This document shows, piece after piece, positions 55,040 to 63,853 of a DNA stretch of 64,000 bases. Under the pieces are notes generated by a model. That model searched no databases and was not told where the DNA came from. It was given only the letters and a program-made list of their open reading frames with translations. A program made the translations under genes and the position numbers. Where the stretch lies: positions 310,001-374,000 of the forward strand of contig NZ_CP071407.1 in assembly GCF_022647325.1 (NCBI RefSeq). The letters run 5' to 3'. The stretch is from Pantoea deleyi. Lineage in GTDB: Bacteria; Pseudomonadota; Gammaproteobacteria; Enterobacterales; Enterobacteriaceae. Each line of letters begins with the position of its first letter. Position 1 is the first letter of the stretch.

Positions 55040-55965
55040 ATAGTCCGTCACTGCTCGATCATGCCGTAGAGACGATGGAGGTCGGCTCAAAGAGCTTTGC
55101 GACGGCCTCGAAGCTCTTTGATGCCAAAACGCGGCGCAGTGTGCTGATGCTCTATTCGTGGTGTCGTCACTGTGACGACGTGATTGACGACCAGGTGCTG
55201 GGCTTCAGCAATGAGACGCCGTCGCTGCAGTCTGCCGAACAGCGTCTCTCTCAGCTGGAGATCAAAACCCGTCAGGCTTATGCCGGGTCGCAGATGCATG
55301 AGCCCGCCTTTGCCGCCTTTCAGGAGGTGGCGATGGCGCACGATATCCTGCCCGCTTACGCCTTCGATCATCTGGCGGGCTTTGCGATGGATGTGCAAGA
55401 GACCCGCTATCTGACGCTGGATGATACGCTGCGTTACTGCTATCACGTCGCGGGGGTGGTGGGCCTGATGATGGCGCAGATTATGGGCGTGCGCGACAAC
55501 GCTACTCTGGATCGCGCCTGCGATCTCGGTCTGGCGTTTCAGCTGACCAATATCGCCCGGGATATCGTGGAGGATGCGGAAGCGGGACGCTGTTATCTGC
55601 CCGAAACCTGGCTGGCGGAAGAGGGTCTGACGCGGGAGAACCTGGCCGACAAAGGACACCGGCAGGCGCTCAGCCGCATCGCCCGGCGACTGGTGGAGGC
55701 CGCTGAGCCCTATTATCATTCGTCATCGGCAGGGCTGCCTGACCTGTCGCTGCGTTCGGCGTGGGCGATCGCGACGGCCAGACAGGTCTATCGCAAAATC
55801 GGCATCAAAGTGGTCGCGGCGGGCCCGGCGGCGTGGGACCAGCGCCAGTCCACCAGCACGTCAGAGAAACTGGCGCTGCTGATGGCGGCCTCCGGTCAGG
55901 CGGTTACTTCCCGGATGGCACGTCCTGCTCCGCGCCCCGCTCACCTCTGGCAGCGCCCCGTTTAG
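55036..55965 (+). CDS. crtB: Phytoene synthase, TTG start
   Basis: 309 residues. The only sensible start is TTG 55036, which overlaps the crtI stop (TTGA) and has GGAGG (55024-55028) seven bases upstream; no in-frame ATG or GTG lies close by and the protein aligns with P. ananatis CrtB from its first residue. Squalene/phytoene synthase motifs: WCRHCDDVIDDQ near 40 and LTNIARDIVEDAEAGRCYLP near 172, both Asp-rich diphosphate sites. It joins two GGPP to form phytoene. Its last 62 bases overlap the convergent crtZ gene. Confidence 0.95.
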   Translation: MNSPSLLDHAVETMEVGSKSFATASKLFDAKTRRSVLMLYSWCRHCDDVIDDQVLGFSNETPSLQSAEQRLSQLEIKTRQAYAGSQMHEPAFAAFQEVAMAHDILPAYAFDHLAGFAMDVQETRYLTLDDTLRYCYHVAGVVGLMMAQIMGVRDNATLDRACDLGLAFQLTNIARDIVEDAEAGRCYLPETWLAEEGLTRENLADKGHRQALSRIARRLVEAAEPYYHSSSAGLPDLSLRSAWAIATARQVYRKIGIKVVAAGPAAWDQRQSTSTSEKLALLMAASGQAVTSRMARPAPRPAHLWQRPV

Positions 55966-56431
55966 CGCCGTGACGCGCGCGCAGCGTCGCCTGCAGTTTT
56001 GACAGCGGCGGCGCATAGAGAAAACCAAACGAGACACACCCCTCTCTGCCACGCACCGCATGATGCATGCGGTGCGCCATGTAGAGGCGGCGCAGGTAGC
56101 CCTGACGCGGCACGTAACGGAATGGCCAGCGCTGATGCACCAGCCCGTCATGCACGATGAAATAGAGCAGGCCATACAGCGTCATCCCTGCCCCAATCCA
56201 CTGCAACGGCCAGATACCCGTGCTGCCCAGATAGATCAGCAGAATCGACAGGCCGGCAAACACCACGGCATAGAGATCGTTGACCTCGAACCAGCCCTTA
56301 TGCGGTTCATGATGTGACAGGTGCCAGCCCCAACCCCACCCATGCATGATGTATTTATGTGCCAGCGCAGCCGTAATCTCCATACCGATCACGGTGACCA
56401 GAACAATCAGGGCATTCCACATCCACAACAT
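55904..56431 (-). CDS. crtZ: Beta-carotene hydroxylase
   Basis: 175 residues from ATG 56431 (GGGAG seven bases upstream), the length of P. ananatis CrtZ. It belongs to the fatty-acid-hydroxylase-like di-iron membrane proteins. The His clusters are HKYIMH, HLSHHEPHKG, HDGLVHQ and HRMHH. It adds the 3- and 3'-hydroxyl groups to give zeaxanthin. Transcribed against crtEXYIB with a 62-base 3' overlap with crtB, the standard Pantoea arrangement. The C-terminal tail past PPLSKLQATLRAR is variable and highly charged. Confidence 0.95.
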   Translation of the reverse strand: MLWMWNALIVLVTVIGMEITAALAHKYIMHGWGWGWHLSHHEPHKGWFEVNDLYAVVFAGLSILLIYLGSTGIWPLQWIGAGMTLYGLLYFIVHDGLVHQRWPFRYVPRQGYLRRLYMAHRMHHAVRGREGCVSFGFLYAPPLSKLQATLRARHGAKRGAARGERGAEQDVPSGK

Positions 56432-56572
56432 AATCTCTCCCGTATAAACATCCTGCACGGTGGCGCAGCGGTTCAATTTTAACAGAGATTGTGGAAAACG
56501 GCGGATCGGGTTTAGCAGGTTTTAACGATGACTGCCAGTGACGTGTTGGCATACAGAGAGGTCAGCGTGCAT

Positions 56573-56593
56573 CGCCCCCGTATGCGGGGGGCG
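56573..56593 (-). terminator. GC hairpin after the fimbrial operon
   Basis: CGCCCCCG and CGGGGGGCG pair around a TATG loop with one extra G. It lies 13 bases beyond the adhesin stop. No T run, so termination strength is uncertain. Confidence 0.6.
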
Positions 56594-56606
56594 CGCTGCG
56601 GATGCC

Positions 56607-57716
56607 TTAGTTATAGATAAGGTTAAAGGTCACCGTGCCATCGGCTTTACCGGCCATGACCTCGCCGCCGGTCTGAATATACTGCGCGTTAAACGCCATC
56701 GATGCCGCCTGATCGGGCGAGGCGACCGTGGTCAGCACCGGCAGCTGATCCGGCGAGACATTCAGCGGCACCCGCTGTCCTTCCGGCACCTGCAGCCCTG
56801 CGCCATAGGTCAGGGCGATCCCGACACCGGAAGCCACATTAGTCTGCGGCGTCAGTTTGATCGCATCTTTATCCTCCGGGGTCGTCATCCCGAAGAAGCC
56901 CACTTTGACCGCGGCACTGTGCTCACATTTCACCTGAATCTGAAAGCCTCTCGGGTTGCCGCCCCGGCTGCCCACCCCCCGGAAATCTGTCCGGCTGACC
57001 TTGCCCAAATCGACATTGATCGAAGCGCGAGAGGTGACCACGGCGCAGCTGCCATACTGCACGGTAAAACTCGACAGAAAGATCTGCGGCTTATCGTTGA
57101 TGGGCTGACTGCTGGCGGCACTGTCACCCACCTTCAGGCTGGCGGTGCCGATGCTCACCTCATGAATACTGGCGGGCTGATTGCCGGGATTGAGGGGCGA
57201 TCCCTGACCCGGAATTTTATAAAAGACGATATAGGGCTGCAGATTGAGGTTTCTGGCTCCGTTGATCTGCGGATTCACCTGAGAACTGCAGACGGAGCTG
57301 GTCTGGTTTTTACCCGTGGTGTCAGAGAAGGCTGCGTTGCAGAAGGTCGGCTCTTTAAAGCCCAGCGCGAAGCCCACGCTGTCCAGACCGGCAATGCGAT
57401 AAATGGGCGTATTGTGCCCGCCAGCGATGTTAGTCTGCAGTCCCGACTCTTCGGCGTTGATTTCAAAGCCCAGATCTTTGTAGTTATACCCCTGCTCACC
57501 GCTGTTTTTGACGCAGGTAAAGACGTTGTTGATCTGCATAGGCATCTGGGCCGAAATCGGCGTGCCATCTGCTGCACCGGGCACAAAATTGACGTTATGT
57601 ACCTGTACCACGGCCTGAGACTCGCCCTGACAGGACTCCTGTCCGAAAGCCGGCAGGCAGAAAAGAGCCGGGACAACGAGCGCGCCCCCTGTAAGTAATC
57701 GCTGAACTGATTTCAT
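56607..57716 (-). CDS. Fimbrial tip adhesin (two-domain)
   Basis: 369 residues with a signal peptide ending near LPAFGQ. The length is about twice that of a pilin, as for FimH-type adhesins. The N-terminal 190 residues would be the receptor-binding lectin domain, with several Cys (ESCQGE, FTCVKN, TFCNAAF, SVCSSQ). From about 215 a pilin domain begins with GSCAVVTSRASINVDLGKV, and the chain ends GTVTFNLIYN with the penultimate Tyr read by the chaperone. Last gene of the four-gene operon. The receptor cannot be predicted. Confidence 0.85.
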   Translation of the reverse strand: MKSVQRLLTGGALVVPALFCLPAFGQESCQGESQAVVQVHNVNFVPGAADGTPISAQMPMQINNVFTCVKNSGEQGYNYKDLGFEINAEESGLQTNIAGGHNTPIYRIAGLDSVGFALGFKEPTFCNAAFSDTTGKNQTSSVCSSQVNPQINGARNLNLQPYIVFYKIPGQGSPLNPGNQPASIHEVSIGTASLKVGDSAASSQPINDKPQIFLSSFTVQYGSCAVVTSRASINVDLGKVSRTDFRGVGSRGGNPRGFQIQVKCEHSAAVKVGFFGMTTPEDKDAIKLTPQTNVASGVGIALTYGAGLQVPEGQRVPLNVSPDQLPVLTTVASPDQAASMAFNAQYIQTGGEVMAGKADGTVTFNLIYN

Positions 57717-57732
57717 TCTGAATTCCTGTGGG

Positions 57733-60276
57733 TTACCGGCAAACGGCAGAAACCAGCCTGACCGGGGTGGACTGAGGCGCGTCAGTCAAACGGAAAGGCG
57801 CGCGGCAGCTCTTCTTCTCGCCATTTTCCTGCCAGCTGACCACGATGACGCCCTGCACCGGCACGCCGCTCAGATAGAGTTCGCCTTTTTCGGCCACGAT
57901 GCCGCTGGTGTTGCTCTCTTTATCGTCACCGGCCAGTGCCACCCGGCCCGTTGCGCCGAAAGGCGGGAACGCATTCTGCCAGCTGAGCGTGAACAGTACC
58001 CGGCTCCCGATGCGCGTGGCGTAATCCGCCATCACGATCGCGCCGCGGGTCGGGATCATCGTTCTGCCATCCAGTCCGACATCGACATTGTCCGGCAGCG
58101 TGTCGGTTTCCAGCTCGATGGCATTAGCCTGATAGGGCGACAGGGAGGGCACAATTGCATATCCCCGGCCATCGGTGTAGACACTGGCGCTGCCCTGCAC
58201 GCCCACATTGGCGGTATCCGGTACCCGGACAATCGCAAAGGTATCGCCCAGCGGCTGACTCAGCGTGATGCCATGCGCGTGGGCCACGATGCCGCCGGAC
58301 AGCCCATAGTTGAACTGGCTGCTGTGTCGGTCGTGGCTGACCCCGACATTCACGCTGCCGCGGCTGCCGCGATAGTCGAGTGCGCCACTGCTGTTCACGT
58401 TGTTACCCTGACTGTCGTGGCCCTGTTGCAGGTTGTAGTGCAGTTTATCGTCCTGCAGGGCACTGCCAGAGAGGCTGACCTGCTGTGAGACGTTGCCATC
58501 GTTACCCGCGTTCATGCTGTAGTTGATCGCGCTGCCAGGCAGCAAGGCGCTGAAAGGCACCGAGACATTAAAGGAGATGGCGCTGTCTGCTTTGCGGGCG
58601 CGGGTCGAGTCGGTGTAGAACCAGGCGATGCCCCACGAGACGCTCTTGTAATTGCTGTAGAAGCCCAGATGCAGGGTGCGATCTTCACTGTTTGAGCGCC
58701 AGTAACGCTGTATGTAGGCGGACGCATTCAGGCTGCCGTAATCGCCGATCCCCTGAGAAAGGGAGATTTCCGACCGGCTGCGTTTGTTCATGACATAACT
58801 GGCCGGGCTGGTCATCGCATTGGCTTCGCTGAAGCCGTAAAAACCGCTGGAGGAGTAGCGGTAGCTCGCCATGCTGAAGCTGGTGTTGGTCGAGTCGAAA
58901 TCTTTCTGATACTGCACCCGTACGGAGTGACCGCTGCTGCTGTTGCCATCCGGCAACTGCGTTTTCGCCAGCGTCACATCGGTGCCCAGCGAGCCAAAGT
59001 CACCCAGGCTTTTCCCCAGGCCAGCGGCGACTGCGTGATAATTCTGCGCAACCTGCAGGCCGCCAAAGGCGGTAACATCGTGAGGCAGACCGTAGAACGC
59101 CGTCGACTGGACAAACACCGGCGCGCGCATGTCGCCGCCGCCCGAGTAGTGAAAACGCCCGGCGCTGACGCTGTATTTCAGATGGCCCTGACGCAGCATG
59201 TAGGGAACCGCCGAATAGGGCTGGGTGAACGTGCGGACGGAGCCATCAGTTTCGTGAATCGTGACGTCCAGATCGCCGCTCTGCGCGGTGGGAAAGAGAT
59301 CCTTGATCTCGAAAGCGCCCGGTGCCACCACCGTTTCATATATGACGTAGCCATGCTGACTGATGGTCACCCGCGCGTTGCTGTGTGCGATGCCGCGGAT
59401 CACCGGCGCAAACCCGCGTTCACTTTCAGGCAGCATACTGTCGTCCGATTTAAGCTGCATGCCGCGAAACTGTACGCTGTCGAAGATGTCGCCGTCGGTG
59501 TAGGTATCCCCTGCCCGGAACTGACTTTTCAGCGTTTTGAGATCCCGCTCCAGGTAGGTGGTCTGAGACTGCCAGTGGCTGACCAGATCGTAGCGCCATG
59601 TCGCGGTATTGCGCAGTCGCCACGCACCGAGATTTGCCCCGCTGCGCAGGCTGAGCAGCGTCGAGTTCCAGTGTTCATCCTGATTACGGGCGCTGCTGCC
59701 GGTAAGGTTATAGTCCACGAACGCGGCGGGCACCCCCTCGTCCCAGCGCGCCGGATCGATATAATCGCGATCCTTCATCGTCAGGGCGATCTGCGGCACG
59801 GAAAGATTTAACTGCTGATGGGCAAAATCGAAATCGGTCGACGCATCCGGAATGAATTTACCCAGGTCATGAATCGCTTCATCCTTCTTCACAGCGGCAA
59901 AGGCAGGAAAAGCCTTAACGTTTACCCCTAACGCTTCCAGCGCCGCGGGCGTCAGCGCCGGCACCAGGCCGGACTTACCCTGCACGAAGCTGACGTCACG
60001 GCTGTCGATGACCTGGTTGTTCAGCATCAGGGTGACATGATAGGTGCCGGGTTGCTGTCCGCCCTCATGGTTGAAATAGTGAAGGTCGGCAGCATTATGT
60101 TGATCGGATGAAAATTCGAGTGCCGCCGGATTGAAATAGTCATCTGCACGGGCACCGCGCAGCGGGCAGAACAGAATCAGCATTAAACCCGGCACGCCCG
60201 CCAGCCACGGCGTGGCAGAGAGCGGCTTTGCAGACCGGATCTTTCCCATCAAAGAAGAATGAGTGACTTTCACCAT
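57733..60276 (-). CDS. Outer-membrane fimbrial usher (FimD/PapC family)
   Basis: 847 residues. A signal peptide of about 44 residues is followed by the N-terminal chaperone-binding domain (YFNPAALEF near 46), the 24-strand barrel with DSMLPESERGFAPVIRGIA, a plug-bearing middle part, and C-terminal domains ending in SAVCR. PGAFEIKDLFPTAQSGDLDVTIHETDGS is a strong usher signature. It secretes and assembles the fimbria. The 16-base gap to the adhesin gene and 42-base gap from the chaperone gene show an operon. Confidence 0.94.
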   Translation of the reverse strand: MVKVTHSSLMGKIRSAKPLSATPWLAGVPGLMLILFCPLRGARADDYFNPAALEFSSDQHNAADLHYFNHEGGQQPGTYHVTLMLNNQVIDSRDVSFVQGKSGLVPALTPAALEALGVNVKAFPAFAAVKKDEAIHDLGKFIPDASTDFDFAHQQLNLSVPQIALTMKDRDYIDPARWDEGVPAAFVDYNLTGSSARNQDEHWNSTLLSLRSGANLGAWRLRNTATWRYDLVSHWQSQTTYLERDLKTLKSQFRAGDTYTDGDIFDSVQFRGMQLKSDDSMLPESERGFAPVIRGIAHSNARVTISQHGYVIYETVVAPGAFEIKDLFPTAQSGDLDVTIHETDGSVRTFTQPYSAVPYMLRQGHLKYSVSAGRFHYSGGGDMRAPVFVQSTAFYGLPHDVTAFGGLQVAQNYHAVAAGLGKSLGDFGSLGTDVTLAKTQLPDGNSSSGHSVRVQYQKDFDSTNTSFSMASYRYSSSGFYGFSEANAMTSPASYVMNKRSRSEISLSQGIGDYGSLNASAYIQRYWRSNSEDRTLHLGFYSNYKSVSWGIAWFYTDSTRARKADSAISFNVSVPFSALLPGSAINYSMNAGNDGNVSQQVSLSGSALQDDKLHYNLQQGHDSQGNNVNSSGALDYRGSRGSVNVGVSHDRHSSQFNYGLSGGIVAHAHGITLSQPLGDTFAIVRVPDTANVGVQGSASVYTDGRGYAIVPSLSPYQANAIELETDTLPDNVDVGLDGRTMIPTRGAIVMADYATRIGSRVLFTLSWQNAFPPFGATGRVALAGDDKESNTSGIVAEKGELYLSGVPVQGVIVVSWQENGEKKSCRAPFRLTDAPQSTPVRLVSAVCR

Positions 60277-60318
60277 TGACGCCCCGAATTGAGATTACAA
60301 GCGAGCACGACGCACAGA

Positions 60319-60993
60319 CTACGAACGCGTGCGCTGACCGGTAATACCGCCGAAATCATTGATGGCTGACCAGGTTACCGCGCCGGTATCCGCGTCCGTC
60401 CAGCGACGATCGGCAAACGGGGCAATCATGCCGGGATCGTTGATCTCATGATGGGCAACGCTGAGGGAGTAAAAGGAGACGAAGTAAGGCGTCGGATTAT
60501 GCGCAATCAACTGGTTGCCTTCATGACGGAAAGTCAGTTGCTGCCAGGCCTCTTCCGGTTTGCCGGTCAGCCCTTTCGGACGATAAAAGAGTTTGAATTT
60601 CGATTTAATATTCACCTGCAGTTCATTGCTATCGTCACGCGGCATCGGCGCAATAGATTTCACGTCCAGCCAGAAGACCGATTCGCGATCCTGCGGCAGC
60701 GGCATCCCCAGATAATTAATTCTCAGCTCGCTCTCTTTTCCTGCATCCAGCCGGAACAGCGGCGGCGTGACAATAAACGGCACGCGTGCTTTACTCTGGT
60801 CAAAATTTTCAACCCAGGATTCGATCAGATAAGGAATATTTTTTTCCTGATTCGTAACTGAAATTGAGGCTTCTTTCTTACCTTCTGAAAAAATAACACG
60901 CGTCCCCCCCATCACAACACCGGCATGAGCAGCCATGCTCAGCATGCACGCAGAGATGAGCGAAAACGATCTTAGTACTTTTAACATAGTCAT
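60319..60993 (-). CDS. Periplasmic fimbrial chaperone (PapD family)
   Basis: 224 residues. Signal peptide ending MAAHA-GV, then the PapD-type immunoglobulin domains: GGTRVIFSEGKKEASISVTN, NIPYLIESWVEN, PPLFRLDAGKESELRI with the Arg/Lys that anchor the subunit C-terminus, ESVFWLDVKSI and KLFYRP. The short F1-G1 loop is of the FGS type, used for rod-like fimbriae. It folds subunits by donor-strand complementation. Confidence 0.93.
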   Translation of the reverse strand: MTMLKVLRSFSLISACMLSMAAHAGVVMGGTRVIFSEGKKEASISVTNQEKNIPYLIESWVENFDQSKARVPFIVTPPLFRLDAGKESELRINYLGMPLPQDRESVFWLDVKSIAPMPRDDSNELQVNIKSKFKLFYRPKGLTGKPEEAWQQLTFRHEGNQLIAHNPTPYFVSFYSLSVAHHEINDPGMIAPFADRRWTDADTGAVTWSAINDFGGITGQRTRS

Positions 60994-61039
60994 GTACGCC
61001 GTTAGTTATTTGGGGGGGACAGGAAAAGCCTGTGATTAA

Positions 61040-61666
61040 TCAGTTATAGACCATCACAAAGTTTGAAACTGAATCGGCTTTACCAATTTTGATTTCGCTT
61101 GCGCCATCGCTTTTATAGTTGGCAAAGAAAGTTAAATCTGCGCTTGCGCCAGCGGCGGGCGTGCCGGTTCCGCTCAGGCTGTCATGTGCAATTTTGACCG
61201 CACTGGAAACGGTGCCAACCGGAATAGCGGTTTTGCGGTCGGCATTATAGAGTTTAATGCCGACGCCGGAGGCGGTGCCTTCGCCACTGGTCAGTTTCAG
61301 CAGGGTGCTGTCGCCTTTATCTTTTTCACCGTCAAACAGCACAGCCACGCTCTTCACTGTTTCCGGGCAATTTTTTACGGAGATAGTGAACGGTGTCTGG
61401 GTGGTTTCAGTGCGGCTGGCGAAATAGGATTTCGCCCATTTGCCTAAATCAACATTAATACTGGTTGTGGAGACGTCACAGGAAACATCGGTGATTTCAC
61501 CCGTAAAGTTGACCTGGCCACCGGCACCCTGAGTACCGGCAGAGGTACCCGGATTTGGATTAATCGGTGACGGGCCATCAGCAGGCGCGGTTCCTGTTGC
61601 TAATGCGGATGCTGAAACCATAAGGCCAGCCAGGGCTACTGGCAGAATACGTTTTCTGATATTCAT
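61040..61666 (-). CDS. Major fimbrial subunit
   Basis: 208 residues with a signal peptide ending SALA-TG. The mature N-terminus is a Gly/Pro/Ser-rich stretch (residues about 24-50) longer than usual. Then a pilin domain: QVNFTGEITDVSCDVS with the first Cys, VDLGKWAKSYF, ISVKNCPE with the paired Cys, GVGIKLYN, and the end SNFVMVYN with the penultimate Tyr. First gene of the operon, so the most abundant product. AGAGACAGG lies upstream of the ATG. Confidence 0.9.
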   Translation of the reverse strand: MNIRKRILPVALAGLMVSASALATGTAPADGPSPINPNPGTSAGTQGAGGQVNFTGEITDVSCDVSTTSINVDLGKWAKSYFASRTETTQTPFTISVKNCPETVKSVAVLFDGEKDKGDSTLLKLTSGEGTASGVGIKLYNADRKTAIPVGTVSSAVKIAHDSLSGTGTPAAGASADLTFFANYKSDGASEIKIGKADSVSNFVMVYN

Positions 61667-62112
61667 TAAACCTGTCTCTTTTCAATACATGCAATGTGGC
61701 TGAATTCACCACCTGATGAGTAGATATGCATTTTTAAATGCGCCAACATAACAACACAGGGTTTATTATGCTGGCGTCATAGTAAGCCTGCGGAACTATA
61801 TAAAAGATAAACAGGTCGTTTAACTACCGAAATAAATGTTCAGACTGGACTATTTTTCTGATCTGTATCAATTTGCAGCCTCAGAAATCGCATAAAAAGA
61901 GCAAAATTTATTTCATATAATATCAGTTTTACTTTTTGAACTGATTTAATTCACATTAAATCTTTAGCCATTCCAGAATTGGAATAGGTATTAAATCCGA
62001 TGAATAAATAATATAATCTCGATCTAAAAAGTTAATTTAATGCGCGTACAGAGAGCCTGATAATTTTGTCGGCGTGCGGCCGGCCATTTTTCCCTCTGTA
62101 TGTCAGCGCGGG
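61667..62112. promoter_or_regulatory. 446-base AT-rich control region of the fimbrial operon
   Basis: Far richer in A and T than the coding DNA around it. Two structures stand out: an inverted repeat, CGCCAACATAA at 61741-61751 and TTATGCTGGCG at 61766-61776 (one mismatch, 14-base gap), and an FNR-like site CTGATCTGTATCAA at 61858-61871 (9/10). On the minus strand TTTATT at 61836-61831 lies at the -10 distance expected for a class II FNR promoter. Low-GC control regions of fimbrial operons are often H-NS targets. No invertible-element recombinase gene is present. Confidence 0.5.
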
Positions 62113-62382
62113 TTAAAGCAGATCGTGATCCAGCGGGGTGCGAAAAGCATGACGGGCCGCCTCAATCAGCTGAGTGGCGGTAACGGTAGCGGGAAGTCGC
62201 GTCAGAATTTTGCTCGCCTGCCAGTAGCAGAGCACCATGAGTTCATCGTCCTCTTTCTCCGCCATGTCGTGCAGCCGGGCGCGCAATGACGGCACATTCA
62301 GGGTCTGCTGCTCATCCAGCATGTCTGAGATCGTCTGGTTGATGACGCGGTGAAGCGTTTTCCAGGTGAGATCGGTATACAA
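62113..62382 (-). CDS. Small protein, unknown
   Basis: 89 residues from TTG 62382, which has AGAGG six bases upstream. No signal peptide or membrane helix; likely a small, mostly helical cytoplasmic protein rich in Leu, Glu and Asp (MLDEQQTLNVPSLRARLHDM, EKEDDELMVLCYWQASKIL). I do not recognise the family. Its position upstream of the fimbrial operon could mean a regulatory role, but nothing in the sequence shows this. Confidence 0.55.
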   Translation of the reverse strand: MYTDLTWKTLHRVINQTISDMLDEQQTLNVPSLRARLHDMAEKEDDELMVLCYWQASKILTRLPATVTATQLIEAARHAFRTPLDHDLL

Positions 62383-62693
62383 AATTAACCTCTTTTAACG
62401 CGTGTCGGCGCCGGAAGCCGCCAGACAGGAACATTGCAGCCCTGGCTTGTTCATCGGTTCAGGCAAACTCAGCGGATAACTATAGCTGCTCGTCAGCCGG
62501 GATGCCCGCGGGTGAGACTTTCAGGGCCAGCAATTCTAACGACTAATGGACCGGCCTGTCGCCTGCTTCACGCCCTGCCGCGACTGACTGCTGCTTTTTG
62601 TAACAATTACGGCCGACGATTAACTGGCTGATGTCCCGGCAATTTGCCAGGGTAAAATCCCTTTACGTTCCGATTATCTTTAAGGAGTTAACG
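62383..62693. other. 311-base spacer
   Basis: Divergent promoters of the 89-residue protein gene and the DsbA-like gene. No coding frame, repeat or operator that I can support. Confidence 0.4.
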
Positions 62694-63236
62694 ATGAGTC
62701 AACCTGCCGATCACCTGATCTGGGGTCACGGCCCTGCGGTTTTCGAGGTCTTTCTGGAACCCACCTGTCCTTTTTCGGTGCGGGCATTTAATAAATTAGA
62801 CGCGTTACTGGCGCAGGTGGGTGAAGATCAGATGACGCTGAAGATCCGTCTGCAGTCGCAGCCGTGGCACCTCTATTCCGGGGTGATCGTGCGCTATATC
62901 CTTGCCGCGGCCTGTGACAGTAAAGCCGCCGCGAAGCGGGTGATGCAGGCGGTGGCCGATCACCGCGAAGACTTTGAGTTCACCGATCACTGCACCGGCC
63001 CGAACCGCGATGCGACTCCGAATCAGATTATTGAGCGCCTGAAGGCGTACAGCGGCGTGGATGCCACCGCCGCGTTCGATCGACCTGACCTGCAGAACGC
63101 CATCAAGTGGCACTGTAAATATGCCCGCCAGAACGGCATCCATGTTTCGCCGACCTTTATGGTCAATGGCCTGGTGCAGCCGGAGATCGGCAGCGGTGAC
63201 GACATTGCACACTGGGCAAGTTTCCTGACGCGTTAA
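62694..63236 (+). CDS. DsbA-like thioredoxin-fold protein (single active-site Cys)
   Basis: 180 residues from ATG 62694 with AAGGAG eight bases upstream; the open frame to 62631 lacks support. FEVFLEPTCPFSVRAFNKL near residue 20 is a thioredoxin-type active site with only the first Cys (CPFS instead of CPxC). The cis-Pro segment is HVSPTFMVNG near residue 153. No signal peptide, so cytoplasmic. A one-Cys DSBA-like fold suggests a glutathione-linked or non-oxidase role; the substrate is unknown. Confidence 0.75.
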   Translation: MSQPADHLIWGHGPAVFEVFLEPTCPFSVRAFNKLDALLAQVGEDQMTLKIRLQSQPWHLYSGVIVRYILAAACDSKAAAKRVMQAVADHREDFEFTDHCTGPNRDATPNQIIERLKAYSGVDATAAFDRPDLQNAIKWHCKYARQNGIHVSPTFMVNGLVQPEIGSGDDIAHWASFLTR

Positions 63237-63433
63237 TCGAGGGTAACGGGATCGCATGATGCGCTTCACCTTTCCGCCCGTCAGAGGTAATTACCTGACA
63301 TTGTGATTGTTTTTTTGTCATCAGGGCGGTTAAGCTGTTCCGCTCACAGCCTCTGCGGAACCTCAGCCGCGGTGGCGGCTCATTACAACGCTGCGGCAGC
63401 GCCGGAGACGCGTGACTCAACAAGGATTTGCAG

Positions 63434-63847
63434 ATGACGATGACGCTGGAACAGGTAAAGGAAAAATACCCGGATGCGATAACCGATGCCTTCGGTGACT
63501 CACCGGCCTTAGCCAGTGAGCTGGCCACACTGATTATCGCCGGGAAAAAAGTGGCCACCTGCGGCGCGCTGCAGAGCTGGCAGCAGCAGGATCCGCTGCC
63601 ACAGCCGGGCGGCTACACCATCGTGCTGAATGGCGAACAGAAGCCCGTCTGTGTGATCCGCACCACCGGACTGTTTCTGACACGCTTTGACCGGGTCACC
63701 CCTGAGATGGCCATGCTGGAAGGCGAAGGCGATCTGAGCCTCGACTACTGGCGGCAGGAGCATCAGCGTTACTTCCAGCGTGCAGGCTATTTCCACGCCG
63801 AAATGGAGCTGATTTTCGAGACCTTCCAGCTGGTCGAGGTGATCTGA
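63434..63847 (+). CDS. ASCH-domain protein
   Basis: 137 residues from ATG 63434, with AAGGA eight bases upstream. The ASCH signature GKKVATCGAL near residue 37 is followed by PQPGGYTIVLNGEQKPVCVIRTT and the closing YWRQEHQRYF with FELVE-like end (FETFQLVEVI). ASCH domains are PUA-like and probably bind RNA or nucleotides; E. coli YqfB, a smaller relative, is an N4-acetylcytidine amidohydrolase. Exact role unknown. Confidence 0.8.
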   Translation: MTMTLEQVKEKYPDAITDAFGDSPALASELATLIIAGKKVATCGALQSWQQQDPLPQPGGYTIVLNGEQKPVCVIRTTGLFLTRFDRVTPEMAMLEGEGDLSLDYWRQEHQRYFQRAGYFHAEMELIFETFQLVEVI

Positions 63848-63853
63848 ACCGGT

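Noticed and set aside
61741..61776. Invertible phase-variation element in the fimbrial promoter
   Set aside because: The repeats are only 11 bases and 14 apart, too close for an invertible promoter segment, and no Fim-type recombinase gene is in the window.
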